From Zizania palustris (taxonomy: Eukaryota > Streptophyta > Magnoliopsida > Poales > Poaceae), in assembly GCA_019279435.1 (NCBI GenBank), contig JAAALK010000079.1, positions 80,594,162 to 80,658,161 on the forward strand: a stretch of DNA of 64,000 nt. The letters run 5' to 3'. Below, in pieces: positions 1-12,384 of the stretch (positions are counted from its first letter, which is position 1; each line of letters starts with the position of its first letter). The notes below the pieces were generated by a model. The model searched no databases, was not told the DNA's origin, and saw only the letters and a list, made by a program, of their open reading frames with translations. Both the position numbers and the translations under genes were made by a program.

Positions 1-759
1 CTTGGCAAAAATGAAAAAGGAAAATGAAAAAAAGCCTGAAAATTAAAAAGACAACAAGTTTGCTAAAGCACTTTGTTTTGGACAATGCTTGTCTTGGTAG
101 ATATCAGTTAGCTTCTGCATCTCATGCCTTACCTTGCTTGTCATCTAGAAAATGTGGTGATGCTTTTATTTGCAAAAATTGAAGAAAATGCGTGCTAATG
201 ACTTTCTTTAGATATCATCTATTGCACTGATCATGCCATGTGTCTTAGACAGTATGTCTTTTGCTATACTTGTTAGATGATGTAATTGCAGTTAATCATA
301 TCTGAGAAGCATGCTTTCTACACTCCACCTGCACCCTAGTTGCATTCATTGCATTTTTTGAGGGGGAGTTGCTTTTCAGGGGGAGTCAGTGTCGTTTTAG
401 AGTGCTTGATGAGTTCACTTGTCAACAAGGGGGAGAAATTTTGGGAGAAGAGTTTAAGGGGGAGTTTTGGCTTTCTCTGAGATTTGTTTCAAGGGGAGTT
501 TTTGTCCCGTTTGTCCTTACTCTTTTGATATCCTTGTTGATGATTCTGAGATTGCACTCGTTTTGAGTTTTTACCTTTGGTTAACCATAATGACCGTTTC
601 TTGCTTTTGTTTGGCTTTTGGTCATTAGGGTTAAACTTTTACTTTATTTTTCTTCTTCCTTGTTTTCTTTTGTTTTGTTTTCGTGTTTCCATAGTTGCTT
701 GCAGGTACTGAAGAGCAGATGAAGTGAAGTGTTGACAATGCACTCATCAAGGGGGAGAT
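1..759 (+). mobile_element. 3' end of the internal region of an upstream Copia copy (cut by window edge)
   Basis: This stretch is almost base-for-base the same as 9301-10058, the non-coding end of the complete Copia internal region, including the polypurine tract AAGGGGGAGAT at 749-759. It runs directly into an LTR at 760, so another copy of the element lies to the left and shares that LTR. No protein is encoded. The few differences (for example around 189 and 478-495) indicate a recent duplication. Confidence 0.9.
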
Positions 760-2703
760 TGAGGAGCCATGCTGAATAGCGTGGGCCTCATGGCTCCAGA
801 TGTGATGAGTCATTGTCAACGATAGTCAAAGAGGACTAAAAAGAGAGAGAAGATCAGTTGTGTCTGGGCCGCGTGTGACTCAGGTACACGGGCAGCGAGC
901 GACTGTCGGGCAGAGGGGCCGCGAAGTCGGACTGGCCCAATCCGGGTACATGGGCTAGGAGCAGCAGAAGACCCACTGGGCTGTTGACCAGGATTGACTC
1001 AGGTACACGGGCGGTGAGTGATTGCTGGGCTGAGAGAGCCGCGGAATCAGGCCGGCCCAATCCGGGTACCTGGTGCAAAGTCGGTGGAGGCTTTGTCAGT
1101 TTCGGCGCAAAACTGACGACCGCTGATCTCGCATCGGACTGTCCAGAAGAGAAGCCGTAGTCGCTACGAAAGCTTAGCTTCCGGATAAGTCATCTGTAAA
1201 TAGGAGTTTACTATTTTGTCCTTAGGCCCACAGTCAGTCAGTCGAGTCTGTAAAAATATCCTAAGGGTAGTTTGGTCTTTTCCATTTATTTCAGCGTCTG
1301 TAAAAACCCTAGGGGTATTTCTGCATTTTACCCTTTTATTGGGCTGCCTATAAATAGGCCCCAATCCCTAAGGTTAGGGTTAACTCACTTTAATCTAAAA
1401 AATCAGAGTTCATCCCATGTTTCCCTGTGTGCGCCGCCAGCAGTACTGAGTTCATGTTCTGTTCGGTTTTTTTTTGTTCCTATTCTCATGTGTGTCGCAG
1501 CCATCTGCGTTTTTCTGTTCATCGCAAGGAAACCAAGATTGTTTTCCTCTCTCAGGTTTTATTTTTTGATCTTCGCGACTTGCGTGTTTCTGTTCGAGTC
1601 TTTTTTCAGAGTTCATGGCAGAAACTCTTGTTTTTTAAGAAGATCTCTATTACTTGTGGTTTGTTTTCATCGACCACTGTTTTTAGGCCTATGTTTTTGT
1701 CGATAGCCATCTTTGTTTAACAGCACATATAGCTACAGAATAGGCTGTTCTTCCTTGTCTCTATTTGATAGCATGCATGACAGCCGTTGCATTCAGCCAT
1801 AGCCGCAGGGATAGCTGTGAGGCAGCAGCTGCAGGCATGTCCTTTTCTGCTGCATGTGGCAGGACACTTGAGTGTCTACAGTAGCTCTGTAGGACAGCTT
1901 GTAGGGACCTAGGTTTCTAGCCTTTGCTCATAGCCTCTGCAGCATTTCGGTTCAACATTTTTGGCGTGCTGCTCAGGCCAACCATTTTCAGTCCAAGGAA
2001 GCTGCTAGGAACATCACGAAGCATTGCTTCCTCCCAAGGTTTTTCTGCTCAAGCACTTGGCTGCACGCAGGGGAACCCAAACAAGCAACGTTGGTCATAG
2101 ATCATGGCAGAGGAGATGATTTTTGGGTATATATCTTGATCTGTTTTTTATTCCAGTAAATGGATTAAATGATGGATGAATATTTAGATGATATTATTTA
2201 GATACTGCTTGTACGCTGATTGATGAAGATATGATATTGCTTAACACATGCTTGTTAAAATGGCTGGTTAATGTTGAAGTAAATTTTTGCATGTGACATG
2301 TTTGATGATATTCCTACAAACTTCTGTTTTTCAGTTTACAGAATTTGATCTCTACATCTGAATACTTAGCAAATGAATTGTGAATTGTTTATGATATGAG
2401 AATGATATTTTTGATGAATACTTATCTGAACTGTGATATTCATGTATCATCTAATGAACTGTTGTGAGAACTGTCACTTTGATTCGTGATTAATTTTAAT
2501 TTGCCTTTAAGCGCTTTGGTGGCATCTTTTTGAATAGGACACCGGTCATCTTTAGGCTAGATTATTTTAAGCTCATGTGATCTGTTTGCTTCAGAGGTTA
2601 TTGTTTGTCGAGGAGCGTTGGGTGTTGGGAGAAGGCCATTGATTCGAAAGAATTTTTAGGCGCCCATTCACCCCCCCCTCTGGTCGCTACTTTCGGTCCT
2701 ACA
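760..2703 (+). repeat. Copia long terminal repeat (array I, left LTR in window)
   Basis: The LTR starts TGAGGAGCC right after the polypurine tract and ends GGTCCTACA right before the primer-binding site, giving the TG...CA ends of an LTR of 1944 bp. A TATA box (TATAAATA) lies at 1349-1356, and the U5 part holds no gene. It matches 10059-12000 with roughly a dozen substitutions and a few homopolymer indels by eye. ORFs inside it (for example around 1272-1720) are shadows repeated in both LTRs. Confidence 0.95.
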
Positions 2704-2705
2704 AG

Positions 2706-2717
2706 TGGTATCAGAGC
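2706..2717 (+). other. Primer-binding site (initiator tRNA-Met type)
   Basis: TGGTATCAGAGC lies two bases after the LTR end. This is the standard Copia primer site complementary to the 3' end of initiator tRNA-Met and marks the start of minus-strand DNA synthesis. Confidence 0.95.
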
Positions 2718-2768
2718 CTGGTTAGGGTTTTTCCATACCTTAAACGGTTCTAAACCCCAGTAGTGATC

Positions 2769-5448
2769 ATGACGTCTCCTGGCAAGGTCCCGTCCTTAGA
2801 AGCTTATGGCTATAATTATTGGAAGACTCGCATGCGAGCCTATCTCATGAGCCAAAGCTCGAACATCTGGGACATTTGCGTTCGCGCTACATTTGTCATA
2901 TTGCCAGTTGCTGAGCGTGATTCTCCTGGTATCATCGCCCAGCATGTGAACAATAGCAAAGCTGTGAACATCTTATTTTCTGGTTTAGGTCCCACTGAAT
3001 TTGAGCGTGTGAGCCATCTCTCCACTGCGAGAGAGATCTGGGTTACCCTCCAGGCACACCATGAGGGGACAGCCCAGGTCAAGGCTCAGCTCTATCAGAC
3101 CTACCGGCGTGAATATGAGAACTTCACACAAAAGCCGAGTGAATCTGTTGAAGCATTGTTTGGTCGTTTTCAGTCGATCATAAACAAGCTTCGGGACAAC
3201 AAAGCTGAGGGTGTTCAGTTAGTCTCAGATCACGAACAGGCGCTCAAGGTTCTTCATACCTTGGACCCAAAGATCTGGGAGATCAAGGTATCCTCTATCA
3301 TTGAGAGCACTTCTTATGATACCTTGACCATTTCTGAGTTGTTTAGCAAGCTGAAGGCCACTGAGGTAGATATCCAGCTGAGATCAAATCTCATTGGTTC
3401 TGGATCAAAATCCCTGGCCCTTGCTACACCTTCTGTTGATCCCTCTGCTGTGAGCTGTGCTGGGTTCTCCTTGATGTCTATCACTGAGGACCAGCTTGAG
3501 TTGTTGGGAGATGATGATTTGTGTCTTTTTAACAACCGGGTGCGTCGTGTCTATGATAAGAGAATGTTCAAAAGACACGGCATAAAATCCAGATGCTTTG
3601 AGTGTGGTGATCCAGAACACTTCATCGCCGACTGCCCCAAGCGCAATGGACACAAGAAGGGCACCGGTGGCAGCTTCCATGACTCCGGCAAGCACGAGAG
3701 CTCATCCTTCAACAAGGGCAAGCCGAAGACCCGATTCTTCAAGAAGGCCCTAAAGGACTACCGGCGAGAGAACAAGAAGCGCGACAAGGCCTTCTTCGCC
3801 GAGATGGAGAAGAGCTACTCCAAGCGGTCCACGTCTTCTTCCTCTTCATCGAGCTCAAGCGACGAGGAGATCGCCATCAGGAAGGGGAAGGACAAGGACG
3901 AACTGGCGGGTCTCTGCTTCATGGCCTTCGGAGACAAGCCGAAGAGCCACTCACACCAGCGCCGAAGATCCCGCAAGAGCTTCTGTTCAATGGCTCTTGG
4001 GGATAGGGAAGAAAAGAGCTCCTCCGATGACTCCAACGACGACGACAACAAGGTATCATCCTATGAACGAGAAATTGTTGATTTACTTGAGAGCAATCAT
4101 CAAGAGTTAAAATATCGGGAAAAAACTGCTTAGGGGGGCCAAAAAGAGGATAGATGAGTTAGAGAGTGAGCTTGCCGTGGCCAACGGCAGAATTGAGAGT
4201 CTATCTTCTTCCCCTTGCTTGGGTGATAGCAGTGAGTGCCCGAAGTTTGAGGTGCTTCTGTGTGACCTGTCGACTCTGAAGTCCAGGTACACAGAAAGGG
4301 TTGATGAGAGGGACGCTTTGGCCACTGAGCTTGAAAGCGCTCAGCTGGAGCTGAAAGATGCTCAAGCCACTGTCGTCGTACCCTGTGCTGATTGCCCATC
4401 TCATCTTGCTAGTTTAGCTGAGCTGAAAGCTAAGGGCGATGAGCATCTGGGTGATTTGGAGAGAGTGAGAGCTGAGCTAGCACAGACTAGGCTAGAGCTT
4501 GAGACATTGTCAGTTCCACCCACTGTCTGTGAAAACTGTCTGTCTCTTAGACTTGAGTTAATTAAGCTAAAAGCCGAGAAGTCTGTGCAGATAGATAGCG
4601 AGTGTGAGACCTGCTTGTCTCAGGTGGAGGTTCTAGCTGCCTTGAGAGAGGAGCTAGCTGATTCTCAGAATGAGAACTTTTACCTCCGTTCTATCCTGAG
4701 TTGGATCAGTGCCAGAGAGCCATAGCTCGGCATGATGATCCAGCAGTTCAAGAGGCAGGATGGGTTTGGGGTAGGATACACCTACACCAAGGCTGACTTT
4801 GAGAGTGCAATTAGCCGGGCAGTGGAGTGGAGTAAAATGACTCCTGAGCAAAAATATCCCAAGACCCATTCCACTGAGTCTTCCCAGGCTTGTCAGCCCA
4901 AGGATGGAGTGATCCATGAACCACCCAAAGCTCCACCCAAGAAACCCATCTGGGTTCCAAAGCCCAAACTCCTCCACACTTCTCTAGACTCTCTTCCTGG
5001 ACCCTCTCAGCCCAAGAAGACAACACCAATCACCACTAAGCCCAACAACCCCAAGCCTCAACCACATCCCAAGAAGCCTACCTATCACTGTGAGTACTGT
5101 CAGAGAGATGGGCATCTTGCGGAGTTTTGCTTCAGGAGGAAGCGGGTTGAGAGAGCAGAGTGTGCTCGTGGTGGTCAGGAGCAGTTCTACCAGCAGGGTG
5201 GTAGACTGAGAGTTCCTCGACGCGGGGAGAGGCTGGAGGCCAGGCCGCGTCGTGTAGGTGGTGGTAAAGGAGATGGATTTCTTGCCCGTACTCCAGTTGG
5301 TGGTGTTCGTTCTGGCAGAGCTCCAGGCCGTGTTGGCTACAGTCCTGGACCTCGTGGCCGAGGCTTTAGGCAGAACCGAGGACCGCGCTTTGAGCCGCGT
5401 TTTGGTCTAGACTCTCATTATGATTTCTGCTTTCCGTCTTTTGAGTAG
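2769..5448 (+). pseudogene. Copia gag, SIRE/Maximus-like architecture, broken
   Basis: This is the structural protein that would form the virus-like particle. The start chosen is the ATG of MTSPGKVPSLEAYG, shared with the copy at 14808. In order it has an N-terminal gag domain, a CCHC knuckle (CFECGDPEHFIADC, about residue 276, DNA 3594), a serine run, a long coiled-coil stretch with CxxC pairs (DNA 4180-4720), a proline- and lysine-rich linker, a second CCHC knuckle (CEYCQRDGHLAEFC, DNA 5089) and an RG-rich tail. The coiled coil between gag and pol recalls SIRE/Maximus elements (Opie, Ji); that assignment is by architecture only. Lesions: an extra A in the A-run near 4123 shifts the frame, a TAG at 4723, and a TAG at 5446 where the sister copy reads CAG. 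Confidence 0.85.
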
Positions 5449-5522
5449 ATGGCTCGACACTAGTTTAGCTTTTTTGCTAAACCTGGTGCCAGACCATTTG
5501 CTCCCACTTACAGCCACTGATT

Positions 5523-8500
5523 GTGCAGGATCGGGGACTGGAGGACGTTTGGATCATGGACTCAGGATGCTGTCGCCACATGACGGGACATCGCAGATGG
5601 TTCTCCAGTCTCACTCCCCCGAGCTCCAAAGAGTACATCACCTTCGGGAACAGTGGTCAAGGGAAAGTAAGTGGCATTGGCTCAATTCGCATTTCAGACC
5701 ATTTTTCTTTGAAGAACGTTGCCTTGGTTGGAAACTTGAACTTCAATTTGATTTCTGTTTCGCAACTTCTTGAGGATGGTTTGAAGGTGCGTTTTAAGAA
5801 GGGCAATTCTTCTGTGTTTGATTCTAGAGGGTCTTTGATTTACCAGATCCTACCTTTCGGTAAAGTTTTTCGAATTGACTTCTCTAGTTCGTTTGGCCCT
5901 TCTCGCTGTTTGATTGCTGGATCTTCTTCTGAGCTCTGGAAGTGGCATAGGAGGTTAGGTCATTTGAGTTTTGACCTGCTAGTCAGGTTAAGCTCTATGG
6001 ACCTCATCCGAGGATTGCCCAAGCTTAAAATGGAGAAAGATCTAGTTTGCCATCCCTATCGTCACGGGAAAATGGTTGACGCTTGTCACTCACCTGTGAC
6101 TCAGGTGATGACTTCGTATCCGGGCGAGCTGTTACACATGGACACTGTAGGTCTAGCTCGGGTACGCTCAGTCGGTGGGAAGTGGTATGCACTCGTCATT
6201 GTTGACGACTTTTCTCGATTCTCGAGGGTTTTCTTTTTGGACTCTAAGGATGAAACTTTTCATTTTGTTCATGACCTGATTTTTAAGCTGAAGAATGAGA
6301 ACAATGGTCGGATGCGAGCAATTCGCTCCGACAACGGCTCTGAGTTCAAGAACTCTCAGTTCGTCAGCTTCTGTAGTGATCAGGGTCTTGACCATCAGTT
6401 TTCTGCTCCTTACACTCCCCCACAGAACGGCGTTGTGGAACGAAAGAACCGCACGCTAGTCGAGATGGCCAGGACGATGCTCGATGAGCACAGGACTCCT
6501 AGGCGTTTTTGGGCTGAAGCCATGAACACGGCTTGCTATCTGGCCAACTGCATTTTTCTTAGAGCTTACCTAGGTAAGACCTCATACGAGTTGCGGTTTG
6601 GCAGACAGCCCAAGGTGAGCCACTTGCGAGCGTTTGGCTGCAAGTGCTTTGTGCTCAAGAAGGGAGGGCATTTGGACATGTTTGAGTCTCGTTGCTGGGA
6701 CAGAGTTTTTCTTGGTTATGCATTGCATTCTCGAGGTTTCCGTGTTTGGAACCTCGAATCCTAGCAGCTTGTCGAGACTTGCGAGGTTTCTTTTGATGAG
6801 TCCTTGCCTTCTTTAACTCCTTCTTTTGAGCTTTTTGGTGATGGTGAGCTCGGAGAGTCCATCTTCGAGGAAGATGAGGATACTCCAGCTGCTGATGAGG
6901 GTGGGCCTTCTGCACCTCCTGCGGAGCCCACACCTTCTGAGACTTCGACTGAGGACGAGGGCGGACCTCTGATCACTTCTTCCACTTCGATCGAGCCCCC
7001 TCAATCGAGTCCAGAGGTGCCAGCTGCTGACTCTGGTGAGGTGACCTCAGATCACCAGGGATCCCGAGCAGTTCAGCGTGATCACCCCTCAGAGCTCATC
7101 ATCGGTGATGTGTCTACAAGAACTTTGCGTTCGTCTGTTGACTCTCTTGCTGTGTTTGCTGAATCTGCTTTTGTTGCATCTTTTGAGCCCAGAGACGTTT
7201 CTCATGCTCTTTCTGATTCTAATTGGATTAATGCCATGCAAGAAGAGCTTGAGAATTTTGTCTGAAATCGGGTTTGGACACTGGTTGAGCTGCCACCCGG
7301 ATGCAACCCCATAGGCACCAAGTGGGTGTTCAAGAACAAGCAAGGTGAAGATGGGGTTGTGGTGCGCAACAAAGCTCGACTAGTTGCCCAGGGTTTTTGC
7401 CAGAAGGAGGGTATTGATTTTGAAGAAACCTTCGCTCCTGTTGCCCGTCTTGAGTCCATTCGCATTCTTTTAGCTTTTGCCGCTTCGAAGGGTTTTAAGC
7501 TTTTTCAAATGGACGTCAAGAGTGCTTTTCTGAACGGGTACATAGAGGAGGAGGTTTATGTTAGGCAGCCCCTGGTTTTGAGAACCCCAAGTTTCCTCGA
7601 CATGTTTTTAAGTTGCAAAAAGCTTTATATGGGTTGAAGCAAGCCCCCAGGGCTTGGTATGACCGGTTGAAGCAGTTTTTGTTGGGGAAGGGTTTTGTGA
7701 TGGGTTCTGTGGATAAGACTCTCTTCTTGCTCAGAGATGCTTCTGTGGATATTATCTTTGGCGGTACTACTAATGATCTTGTGTCCAAGTTTTCTGAGCA
7801 GATGCACAGTGAGTTTGAGATGAGCCTCATGGGTGAGCTCAAGTATTTTCTAGGGCTCCAGATCAAGCAGACCAAGGACGGCACCTTTATCCACCAGGGT
7901 AAGTACACTCGGGACATGTTGAAGAAATTCGACTTTGGTGGAGAGCTGAAGCCTCAGATGACCCCAATGGGCACATCTGCGGGCCTGAACAAGGACGAGA
8001 GCGGCGTCAAGGTCAACGAGAGAGAATTTCGAGGGATGATCGGTTCACTGCTGTACTTGACGGCGATGAGGCCAGACATACAGTTCGCCGTGGGATTGTG
8101 CGCGCGCTTCCAGTCTTCACCACGCGTGTCTCATCGGCAAGCTGTGAAGCGCATCTTCAGGTATCTTACCTATGCGCCTGATCTTGGTCTTTACTACTCA
8201 GCATCATCATCTCTTGATTTATCTGGCTTTTCGGTCGCTGACTTTGGTGGGTGCCGGTTGGATCGCAAGTCGACTTCTGGTACTCTCTAGTTTCTTGGTT
8301 CTTCTCTTGTCTCTTGGTCTTCCCGAAAGCAATCTGGAGTTGCTCTTTCGACCACAGAGGCTGAGTATGTAACTGCTGCTAGCTGCTGCTCACAGTTGGT
8401 TTGGATGATTTCCACTCTGCGAGATTTTGGGTTGTTCTTTCCTACCAGAGTTCCCTTGTTTTGCGACAGCACTAGTGCAATTAGTGTAGGGAAAAACCCA

Positions 8501-8689
8501 TGTCTCCATTCAAAAACCAAACACATTGATGTGCGCTTTCACTTTTTGCGGGATCAATATGAGAAAGGTGTCATTGACCTTGTTCATGTTGATACCCATC
8601 ATCAGTTGGCTGACATTTTCACCAAACCCCTAGATCAGTCTACTTTTGAGCGTTTACGAGGGGATTTGGGTGTTGTGTATCCTTTTTAG
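5523..8689 (+). pseudogene. Copia pol (protease, integrase, RT, RNase H), broken
   Basis: Copia order is visible: protease (WIMDSGC), integrase (WHRRLGHLS; catalytic D in LLHMDTVG, D in RSDNGSEFKN, E in NGVVERKN), reverse transcriptase (LVAQGFCQKEGIDFEETF, QMDVKSAFLNG) and RNase H ending at ADIFTKPL. The upstream gag frame stops at TYSH just before this frame opens, so pol lies in the -1 frame, as in the sister copy. Lesions: TAG at 6762, TGA at 7263, a frameshift near 7570, a small deletion at about 7742-7747 that removes most of the YVDD active-site box, TAG at 8288, a zinc-site Cys changed to Tyr in the integrase (HPYR against HPCC) and the first Asp of the RNase H motif changed to Val. 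It cannot encode a working polymerase. Confidence 0.9.
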
Positions 8690-10047
8690 GATATTTTGAG
8701 CCTTCTTTACTCTTTTCTTGAGTCTTTTTGTGTGTGTTCATATCATACATATTCACATATCACACTTTTGAGCCTTCTTCTGTTATATGATTGAACTGCT
8801 TTACTTATTCCAGCTGGTACATGCTTTTGATTACTTGTCGATGATCATGCTTTGTTTCAGTTCATTTGATATGTCTGATATCTGTCATATGCATGGTTTT
8901 TACGCTTTAAAATTGAAAAATGATCACCATTGCTTCTGGTAACTAGCATGTGTAGGCTGAATGCTTTTGCTATCTGTTATATGCCTTGTAGCTAGTTCCT
9001 CACATAGATACAGATATGCAACTTGGACATCTTTATGCTTTAACATGGAAAATGTGCTATAAAAATGATAAAAATCAAAAAATGAATGAGAATTCCATGC
9101 CTTTTTATGCTTGAGTTGAAAAGATCCAAGTGGGTTTGCTTTGTCGCATTGCATTGTTCTGGACTGCTTACCATAGCACTTTGGTATGAACTAGGACAGT
9201 GTAGTGTATGCCAAGACCAATGTCTTAAGCTTCCGATGGTCCAGTTCTGGCCTAGGCTTGACCTGGTCGGTTAGCATAAGGTTTGACATGCAAATAACCC
9301 TTGGCAAAAATGAAAAAGGAAAATGAAAAAAAGCCTGAAAATTAAAAAGACAACAAGTTTGCTAAAGCACTTTGTTTTGGACAATGCTTGTCTTGGTAGA
9401 TATCAGTTAGCTTCTGCATCTCATGCCTTACCTTGCTTGTCATCTAGAAAATGTGGTGATGCTTTTATTTGCAAAAATTGAAGAAAATGTGTGCTAATGA
9501 CTTTCTTTAGATATCATCTATTGCACTGATCATGCCATGTGTCTTAGACAGTATGTCTTTTGCTATACTTGTTAGATGATGTAATTGCAGTTAATCATAT
9601 CTGAGAAGCATGCTTTCTACACTCCACCTGCACCCTAGTTGCATTCATTGCATTTTTTGAGGGGGAGTTGCTTTTCAGGGGGAGTCAGTGTCGTTTTAGA
9701 GTGCTTGATGAGTTCACTTGTCAACAAGGGGGAGAAATTTTGGGAGAAGAGTTTAAGGGGGAGTTTTGGCTTTCTCTGGGATTTGTTTCAGGGGGAGTTT
9801 TTGTCCCGTTTGTCCTTACTCTTTTGATATCCTTGTTGATGATTCTGAGATTGCACTCGTTTTGAGTTTTTACCTTTGGTTAACCATAATGACCGTTTCT
9901 TGCTTTTGTTTGGCTTTTGGTCATTAGGGTTAAACTTTTACTTTATTTTTCTTCTTCCTTGTTTTCTTTTGTTTTGTTTTCGTGTTTCCATAGTTGCTTG
10001 CAGGTACTGAAGAGCAGATGAAGTGAAGTGTTGACAATGCACTCATC
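8690..10047 (+). other. Copia 3' non-coding internal spacer
   Basis: About 1.36 kb lies between the pol stop and the polypurine tract. No env-like reading frame is visible. It has AT-rich runs and short GGGGGAG clusters near the end (9660-9800). The same arrangement is found at 20749-22104, so the long spacer is a family trait and not a local insertion. Confidence 0.75.
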
Positions 10048-10058
10048 AAGGGGGAGAT
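10048..10058 (+). other. Polypurine tract of Copia array I
   Basis: AAGGGGGAGAT directly precedes the TG of the 3' LTR, the position expected of the plus-strand primer. Identical tracts lie at 749, 13074 and 22094. Confidence 0.9.
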
Positions 10059-12000
10059 TGAGGAGCCATGCTGAATAGCGTGGGCCTCATGGCTCCAGAT
10101 GTGATGAGTCATTGTCAACGATAGTCAAAGAGGACTAAAAAGAGAGAGAAGATCAGTTGTGTCTGGGCCGCGTGTGACTCAGGTACACGGGCAGCGAGCG
10201 ACTGTCGGGCAGAGGGGCCGCGAAGTCGGACTGGCCCAATCCGGGTACATGGGCTAGGAGCAGCAGAAGACCCACTGGGCTGTTGACCAGGATTGACTCA
10301 GGTACACGGGCGGTGAGTGATTGCTGGGCTGAGAGAGCCGCGGAATCAGGCCGGCCCAATCCGGGTACCTGGTGCAAAATCGGTGGAGGCTTTGTCAGTT
10401 TCGGCGCAAAACTGACGACCGCTGATCTCGCATCGGACTGTCCAGAAGAGAAGCCGTAGTCGCTACGAAAGCTTAGCTTCCGGATAAGTCATCTGTAAAT
10501 AGGAGTTTACTATTTTTTCCTTAGGCCCACAGTCAGTCAGTCGAGTCTGTAAAAATATCCTAAGGGTAGTTTGGTCTTTTCCATTTATTTCAGCGTCTGT
10601 AAAAACCCTAGGGGTATTTCTGCATTTTACCCTTTTATTGGGCTGCCTATAAATAGGCCCCAATCCCTAGGGTTAGGGTTAACTCACTTTAATCTAAAAA
10701 ATCAGAGTTCATCCCATGTTTCCCTGTGTGCGCCGCCAGCAGTACTGAGTTCATGTTCTGTTCGGTTTTTTTTGTTCCTATTCTCATGTGTGTCGCAGCC
10801 ATCTGCGTTTTTCTGTTCATCGCAAGGAAACCAAGATTGTTTTCCTCTCTCAGGTTTTATTTTTGATCTTCGCGACTTGCGTGTTTCTGTTCGAGTCTTT
10901 TTTCAGAGTTCATGGCAGAAACTCTTGTTTTTTAAGAAGATCTCTATTACTTGTGGTTTGTTTTCATCGACCACTGTTTTTAGGCCTATGTTTTTGTCGA
11001 TAGCCATCTTTGTTTAACAGCACATATAGCTACAGAATAGGCTGTTCTTCCTTGTCTCTATTTGATAGCATGCATGACAGCCGTTGCATTCAGCCATAGC
11101 CGCAGGGATAGCTGTGAGGCAGCAGCTGCAGGCATGTCCTTTTCTGCTGCAAGTGGCAGGACACTTGAGTGTCTACAGTAGCTCTGTAGGACAGCTTGTA
11201 GGGACCTAGGTTTCTAGCCTTTGCTCATAGCCTCTGCAGCATTTCGGTTCAACATTTTTGGCGTGCTGCTCAGGCCAACCATTTTCAGTCCAAGGAAGCT
11301 GCTAGGAACATCACGAAGCATTGCTTCCTCCCAAGGTTTTTCTGCTCAAGCACTTGGCTGCACGCAGGGGAACCCAAACAAGCAACGTTGGTCATAGATC
11401 ATGGCAGAGGAGATGATTTTTGGGTATATATCTTGATCTGTTTTTTATTCCAGTAAATGGATTAAATGATGGATGAATATTTAGATGATATTATTTAGAT
11501 ACTGCTTGTACGCTGATTGATGAAGATATGATATTGCTTAACACATGCTTGTTAAAATGGCTGGTTAATGTTGAAGTAAATTTTTGCATGTGACATGTTT
11601 GATGATATTCCTACAAACTTCTGTTTTTCAGTTTACAGAATTTGATCTCTACATCTGAATACTTAGCAAATGAATTGTGAATTGTTTATGATATGAGAAT
11701 GATATTTTTGATGAATACTTATCTGAACTGTGATATTCATGTATCATCTAATGAACTGTTGTGAGAACTGTCACTTTGATTCGTGATTAATTTTAATCTG
11801 CCTTTAAGCGCTTTGGTGGCGTCTTTTTGATTAGGACACCGGTCATCTTTAGGCTAGATTATTTTAAGCTCCTGCGATCTGTTTGCTTCAGAGGTTTTTG
11901 TTTGTCGAGGAGCGTTGGGTGTTGGGAGAAGGCCATTGATTCGAAAGAATTTTTTAGGCGCCCATTCACCCCCCCTCTGGTCGCTACTTTCGATCCTACA
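10059..12000 (+). repeat. Copia long terminal repeat (array I, right LTR)
   Basis: 1942 bp, TGAGGAGCC to GATCCTACA, with a TATA box at 10648-10655. It is the partner of 760-2703. The base after it (12001) is minus-strand Gypsy sequence, so 12000/12001 is the true outer boundary of array I. The expected 5-bp target duplication would start GCACC; its mate lies left of the window. Confidence 0.95.
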
Positions 12001-12259
12001 GCACCCCACCTTGCGTGGGCATTTTGAGACAAAGGTAGTTGTGGTGCGCTATGGCCCCGAATTGGTTCAGCATGCCCCGGCCGAAGATTGTGTTGTAAGC
12101 ATATGGGGCGGCGACAACGTCGAAGATCACCTCTTCTATCCTGGCCAGAGGCCCCTCTCCGAAGGCAACCTCGAGGCCTATCTGGCCGAGGGCATCGAGA
12201 GGCGGTCCTGAGAACCCTTGAAGTGGCCGGGCCGCTGGAAGCAGATGCTTCCGGGGTAT
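12001..12259 (-). pseudogene. Gypsy G2 protease segment between two Copia arrays
   Basis: The minus strand encodes a stretch with NTIFGRGMLNQFGAI and YLCLKMPT, the conserved block downstream of the active site in Tat-type Gypsy proteases (compare the usual 'ILGRPALN...KFPT' pattern). It is continuous in frame with the protease at 23260-23300 once the Copia array and one copy of its target duplication are ignored, so both pieces belong to one element. It is truncated at 12001 by Copia array I; the rest lies left of the window or is deleted. Confidence 0.85.
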
Positions 12260-12384
12260 TGAGGAGCCATGCTGAATAGCGTGGGCCTCATGGCTCCAGA
12301 AGTGATGAGTCATTGTCAACGATAGTCAAAGAGGACAGAATAAGAGATGAGATCTGCTGTTTCATGGGCCGCGTGTGACTCAGG
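12260..12384 (+). repeat. Truncated first LTR of Copia array II
   Basis: The first 125 bp of the LTR (TGAGGAGCCATGC to GTGTGACTCAGG) match 13085 onwards. Then the sequence jumps, with a few filler bases, into the 3' internal region near the equivalent of 21415. The rest of this LTR and most of an internal region are deleted. Confidence 0.9.

Noticed and set aside
1272..1720. ORFs in the Copia LTR (repeated at 10571-11017)
   Set aside because: They are duplicated because both LTRs carry them; frame and length change with homopolymer indels, so no coding constraint is seen.
8690..10047. Possible env-like gene downstream of Copia pol
   Set aside because: No ORF of useful length is conserved between the two copies, so I treat it as a non-coding spacer.
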